31,981 nucleotides of DNA from Bryobacterales bacterium (GTDB taxonomy: Bacteria; Acidobacteriota; Terriglobia; Bryobacterales; Bryobacteraceae), in the NCBI GenBank assembly GCA_003132905.1, contig PKZC01000213.1, positions 1 to 31,981 on the forward strand, written 5' to 3'. The notes under the pieces were generated by a model. It made no database searches. It had not been told where the DNA came from and worked only from the letters and a program-made list of their open reading frames with translations. A program made the translations under genes and the position numbers. Below, in pieces: positions 29,912-31,981 of this stretch (position 1 is the first letter of the stretch; each line of letters opens with the position of its first letter).

Positions 29912-30757
29912 ATGGCAAACAACGCTGATCGTAAGAAGCCATCCAGCCGGCCGGATATAGCCACCCTCGGAGGGTTGCTGCTGGCCGGGGGCGGCATTCT
30001 GGGCGGGCTGCTGCTCGAAGGTGGAAAGCTCACCGACATCACCCAGATCACCGCGCTCATGATCGTGCTGGGCGGCACCATTGGAGCGGTGATGGTCACC
30101 ACGCCGCTGAAAACCTTGATCCGCGCGGCGAAGTATCTGGGCACCGTCTTCTTCGAACAATCGGAGGAGCCCCAACAGGTAATCGAAGAGATCATCTCCT
30201 ACGCCACCAAAGCGCGTAAGAACAGCATCATTTCGCTCGAGTCCGATCTGGAACGAATCTCCGACCCTTTTCTCCGCAAGGCCATTTCCTTGAGCGTGGA
30301 TGGAACCGATTTGCAGGAATTGCGCAAGATGATGGAGCTGGATCTGGATCTCCAGCAGCGCAGCGGAGAATCCATCTCCAAGGTTTACGAATGCGCGGGC
30401 GGCTACGCGCCAACCATCGGCATCATCGGCGCCGTGCTCGGCTTGATCCAAGTGATGAAGCATTTGGAAAATATCGAAGAGGTGGGCCGGGGAATCGCCG
30501 TCGCATTTGTGGCTACGGTGTACGGCGTTGCGTCGGCCAACCTGTTTTTCTTGCCGGCCGCCAACAAGATCAAAGCGCGCTTGCACGAAACGCTGCATAT
30601 CAAGGAACTGATGCTGGAAGGCGTCTGCAGCATCGTGGAAGGGCTCAACCCCAAATTAATCCGTATCAAGCTGGATGCCTTCGCCGAGGGCCACACCGAA
30701 AGTCCCGAAAAGGCCAAAGCTCCGCAAGCGGCGCGCACCGTGGCTGCACAAGGATAA
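29912..30757 (+). CDS. motA: Flagellar stator protein MotA
   Basis: 281 residues. Four membrane helices: two N-terminal (IATLGGLLLAGGGILGGLLL and ITALMIVLGGTIGAVMVTTP) and two later (GGYAPTIGIIGAVLGLIQVM and RGIAVAFVATVYGVASANLF). The large cytoplasmic loop (about 70-170) contains RKMMELDLDLQQRSGESISK. Conserved prolines in YAPTIG and FFLPAANK match the MotA torque-generating helices. With MotB it forms the ion-driven stator. It is part of flbD-motA-motB, 6 bases before motB. Confidence 0.97.
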   Translation: MANNADRKKPSSRPDIATLGGLLLAGGGILGGLLLEGGKLTDITQITALMIVLGGTIGAVMVTTPLKTLIRAAKYLGTVFFEQSEEPQQVIEEIISYATKARKNSIISLESDLERISDPFLRKAISLSVDGTDLQELRKMMELDLDLQQRSGESISKVYECAGGYAPTIGIIGAVLGLIQVMKHLENIEEVGRGIAVAFVATVYGVASANLFFLPAANKIKARLHETLHIKELMLEGVCSIVEGLNPKLIRIKLDAFAEGHTESPEKAKAPQAARTVAAQG

Positions 30758-30763
30758 CCGCGC

Positions 30764-31573
30764 ATGCCAAGAAAACACGCCCCCGAACCCGAAAATCACG
30801 AACGGTGGCTGGTTTCGTACGCCGATTTCATCACTCTTCTGTTTGCGTTTTTCGTCGTGATGTTCGCCTCTTCGCAGACCGACAAGGCCCGCGCCAAACA
30901 AGTTTCCCAAGCGGTCGAAAAAGCGCTGGACAACGGACACTCCATCAGCGTGCCGGCCGCGGTGGCAAGAGTTCTGGGTGGTACCGTGGACGACAAAGGG
31001 CAAGGCAACGCGATGATGAAAGGTCCCGGAGGCGCGCAGCGAGCGGTTAAGAACGCGCCCGAGGACAACGTGATCGAGCTGATGCCGTCGCTCGAGCGCA
31101 TGAACAAAGATCTGGAAGAGGAGATCAAAGCGGGCAAGCTCGAAGTCCGGCTGGAACCGCGTGGCCTGGTAATCAGCTTGCGCCAATCCGCTTTTTTCCC
31201 GTCGGGAACGGACGCGATGGATCAGTCTAATCTGCCCGCTTTAAAGAAGGTTGCCGAGCTCATCGCGACGCTTCCGAACTCCATTCAACTTGAAGGACAC
31301 ACCGATTCCATCCCCATCCATAACGCCCGTTTCAACAGCAATTGGGAACTGTCCTGCGCTCGCGCCATCGCGGTGCTCGAAGCCTTTTGCGGCACCTTCC
31401 AACTGAACCGGCAACGCTTTTCAGTAGTGGGACGGGCCGACACGGTCCCCATCGGCAGCAACGAGACGCCGGAAGGCCGCGGACGCAATCGCCGCGTGGA
31501 TGTCGTGATCCTCAACAGCCTCAAGCTCGAGCATGCGGATGCCACCGCCGGTTCCCCCGGGCGGCCCCAGTGA
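30764..31573 (+). CDS. motB: Flagellar stator protein MotB
   Basis: 269 residues. A single membrane helix (SYADFITLLFAFFVVMFASS) carries the essential ion-binding Asp21. A linker and plug region follows (about 35-120), then the OmpA-like peptidoglycan-binding domain (about 155-255), with LPNSIQLEGHTDSIPIHNAR, RFNSNWELSCARAIAVLEAF and GRGRNRRVDVVIL. It anchors the stator to the cell wall and, with MotA, conducts ions. AAGGAT precedes the start. No intrinsic terminator follows. Confidence 0.97.
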   Translation: MPRKHAPEPENHERWLVSYADFITLLFAFFVVMFASSQTDKARAKQVSQAVEKALDNGHSISVPAAVARVLGGTVDDKGQGNAMMKGPGGAQRAVKNAPEDNVIELMPSLERMNKDLEEEIKAGKLEVRLEPRGLVISLRQSAFFPSGTDAMDQSNLPALKKVAELIATLPNSIQLEGHTDSIPIHNARFNSNWELSCARAIAVLEAFCGTFQLNRQRFSVVGRADTVPIGSNETPEGRGRNRRVDVVILNSLKLEHADATAGSPGRPQ

Positions 31574-31602
31574 CGACCTTTCGACGCGTTCGGCCAGGCT
31601 GT

Positions 31603-31630
31603 AAAAAAATCTCCAAAAAACGTGAAAAAA
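31603..31630. promoter_or_regulatory. Helically phased A-tracts upstream of the flagellin promoter
   Basis: Three A-tracts, A7 (31603-31609), A6 (31615-31620) and A6 (31625-31630), are centred about 10-11.5 bases apart, one helical turn. They lie at and just upstream of the predicted fliC -35 element. Such phasing predicts DNA curvature or an UP-like element in an otherwise GC-rich region. Confidence 0.55.
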
Positions 31631-31649
31631 CGCCCCGCATCATCGAAAA
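31623..31649 (+). promoter_or_regulatory. Sigma-28 (FliA) promoter of the flagellin gene
   Basis: TGAA (31623-31626), 15 bases, then ATCGAAAAG from 31642. It shares TGAA with the fliS promoter and the CGCCCCG spacer block with the flbD promoter. The predicted start is about 60 bases upstream of the flagellin ATG. Confidence 0.65.
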
Positions 31650-31715
31650 GACTACTGCACGCTGAGCAAGGCGTGACTTCGGCGAGAGCCGATCAAAGAC
31701 GAAAGAGGATAAAAC

Positions 31716-31981
31716 ATGATTTCACTTCAAACTAACGTCACGTCGCTGTTCGCGCAAGAACAACTCAATACCAACAATAATTTCGAAAGCAACACGATTC
31801 AGCAATTGACGTCCGGCTATCGTATTAACAACGCGGGAGACGACGCCGCCGGTCTCGCCGTTGCCAACCAGTTGCAGGCCAACGTAGCGGAGCTGCAACA
31901 GGGCGTTATCAACGCCGCCAACGGAACCAGCACGCTGCAGATTATCGATGGCGGTCTGAGCAACATTTCCAATCTTCTGGA
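31716..31981 (+). CDS. fliC: Flagellin, N-terminal part (runs off right edge)
   Basis: The first 88 codons are present. The start MISLQTNVTSLFAQEQLNTN is followed by NNFESNTIQQLTSGYRINNA and GDDAAGLAVANQLQANVAEL, the conserved flagellin D0/D1 region, then GVINAANGTSTLQIIDGGLS. Flagellin is the filament subunit exported with FliS. GAGG lies 7 bases before the ATG. The central and C-terminal domains are beyond the window. Confidence 0.97.
   Translation, partial: MISLQTNVTSLFAQEQLNTNNNFESNTIQQLTSGYRINNAGDDAAGLAVANQLQANVAELQQGVINAANGTSTLQIIDGGLSNISNLL

Noticed and set aside
31691..31698. GCCGATCA, a near-perfect sigma-28 -10 just before the flagellin gene
   Set aside because: There is no -35 at 15 bases and the transcript would start inside the ribosome binding site; the upstream site at 31623-31649 fits better.

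Overview
This window is almost entirely a flagellar gene cluster from a Gram-negative bacterium. FlgH and FlgI (L- and P-ring proteins) imply an outer membrane. A secreted protein ending in the TIGR03437-type domain, a family I know mainly from Candidatus Solibacter and its relatives, together with the GC-rich composition, suggests Acidobacteriota, probably the Bryobacterales/Solibacter group. The taxonomic call is inference; no rRNA is present. I see no tRNA, CRISPR array, insertion sequence or phage gene.

Layout. Left edge: a truncated unknown gene and a DUF3300 envelope protein, both on the minus strand. From 10541 down to 1371 a minus-strand operon reads fliK-flgD-flgE-fliN-fliO-fliP-fliQ-fliR-flhB, then an unknown protein and a lytic transglycosylase. 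Divergent from it, flgF-flgG-flgA-flgH-flgI-flgJ (10754-15541) encodes rod and ring parts. fliS runs against flgJ and overlaps its 3' end. Next come a sigma-54 activator and flhA-flhF-fliA-fliN-(membrane HTH protein), then flgM-flgN-flgK-flgL. A secreted TIGR03437 protein and a small orphan ORF follow, then fliM on the minus strand, flbD-motA-motB, and the start of a flagellin gene that runs off the right edge. Not in the window: flgB, flgC, fliE-J, fliD, flhG and chemotaxis genes.

Regulation can be read from the DNA. The fliK and flgF operons diverge from a 212-base gap holding two opposed GG-N10-GC sigma-54 promoters with a cluster of GCGAA/TTCGC half-sites between them. The likely activator is the sigma-54 regulator at 16195, whose receiver domain has lost its phosphorylation residues. 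Late genes (fliS, flgM, flbD-motAB, fliC, probably the secreted protein and possibly the orphan ORF) share T-N-A-A, exactly 15 bases, then N-N-C-G-A-T/A-A, which fits FliA (sigma-28) under FlgM control. Together this is a sigma-54 to sigma-28 hierarchy with its regulators and targets side by side.

The most unusual structural feature is a set of short perfect tandem duplications (17-19 bp units) lying on stop codons at gene junctions: fliR/flhB, flgH/flgI and the orphan ORF/fliM. Further tandem repeats lie inside fliK and in other junctions, and a diverged copy of the 3' end of the secreted-protein gene is also present.
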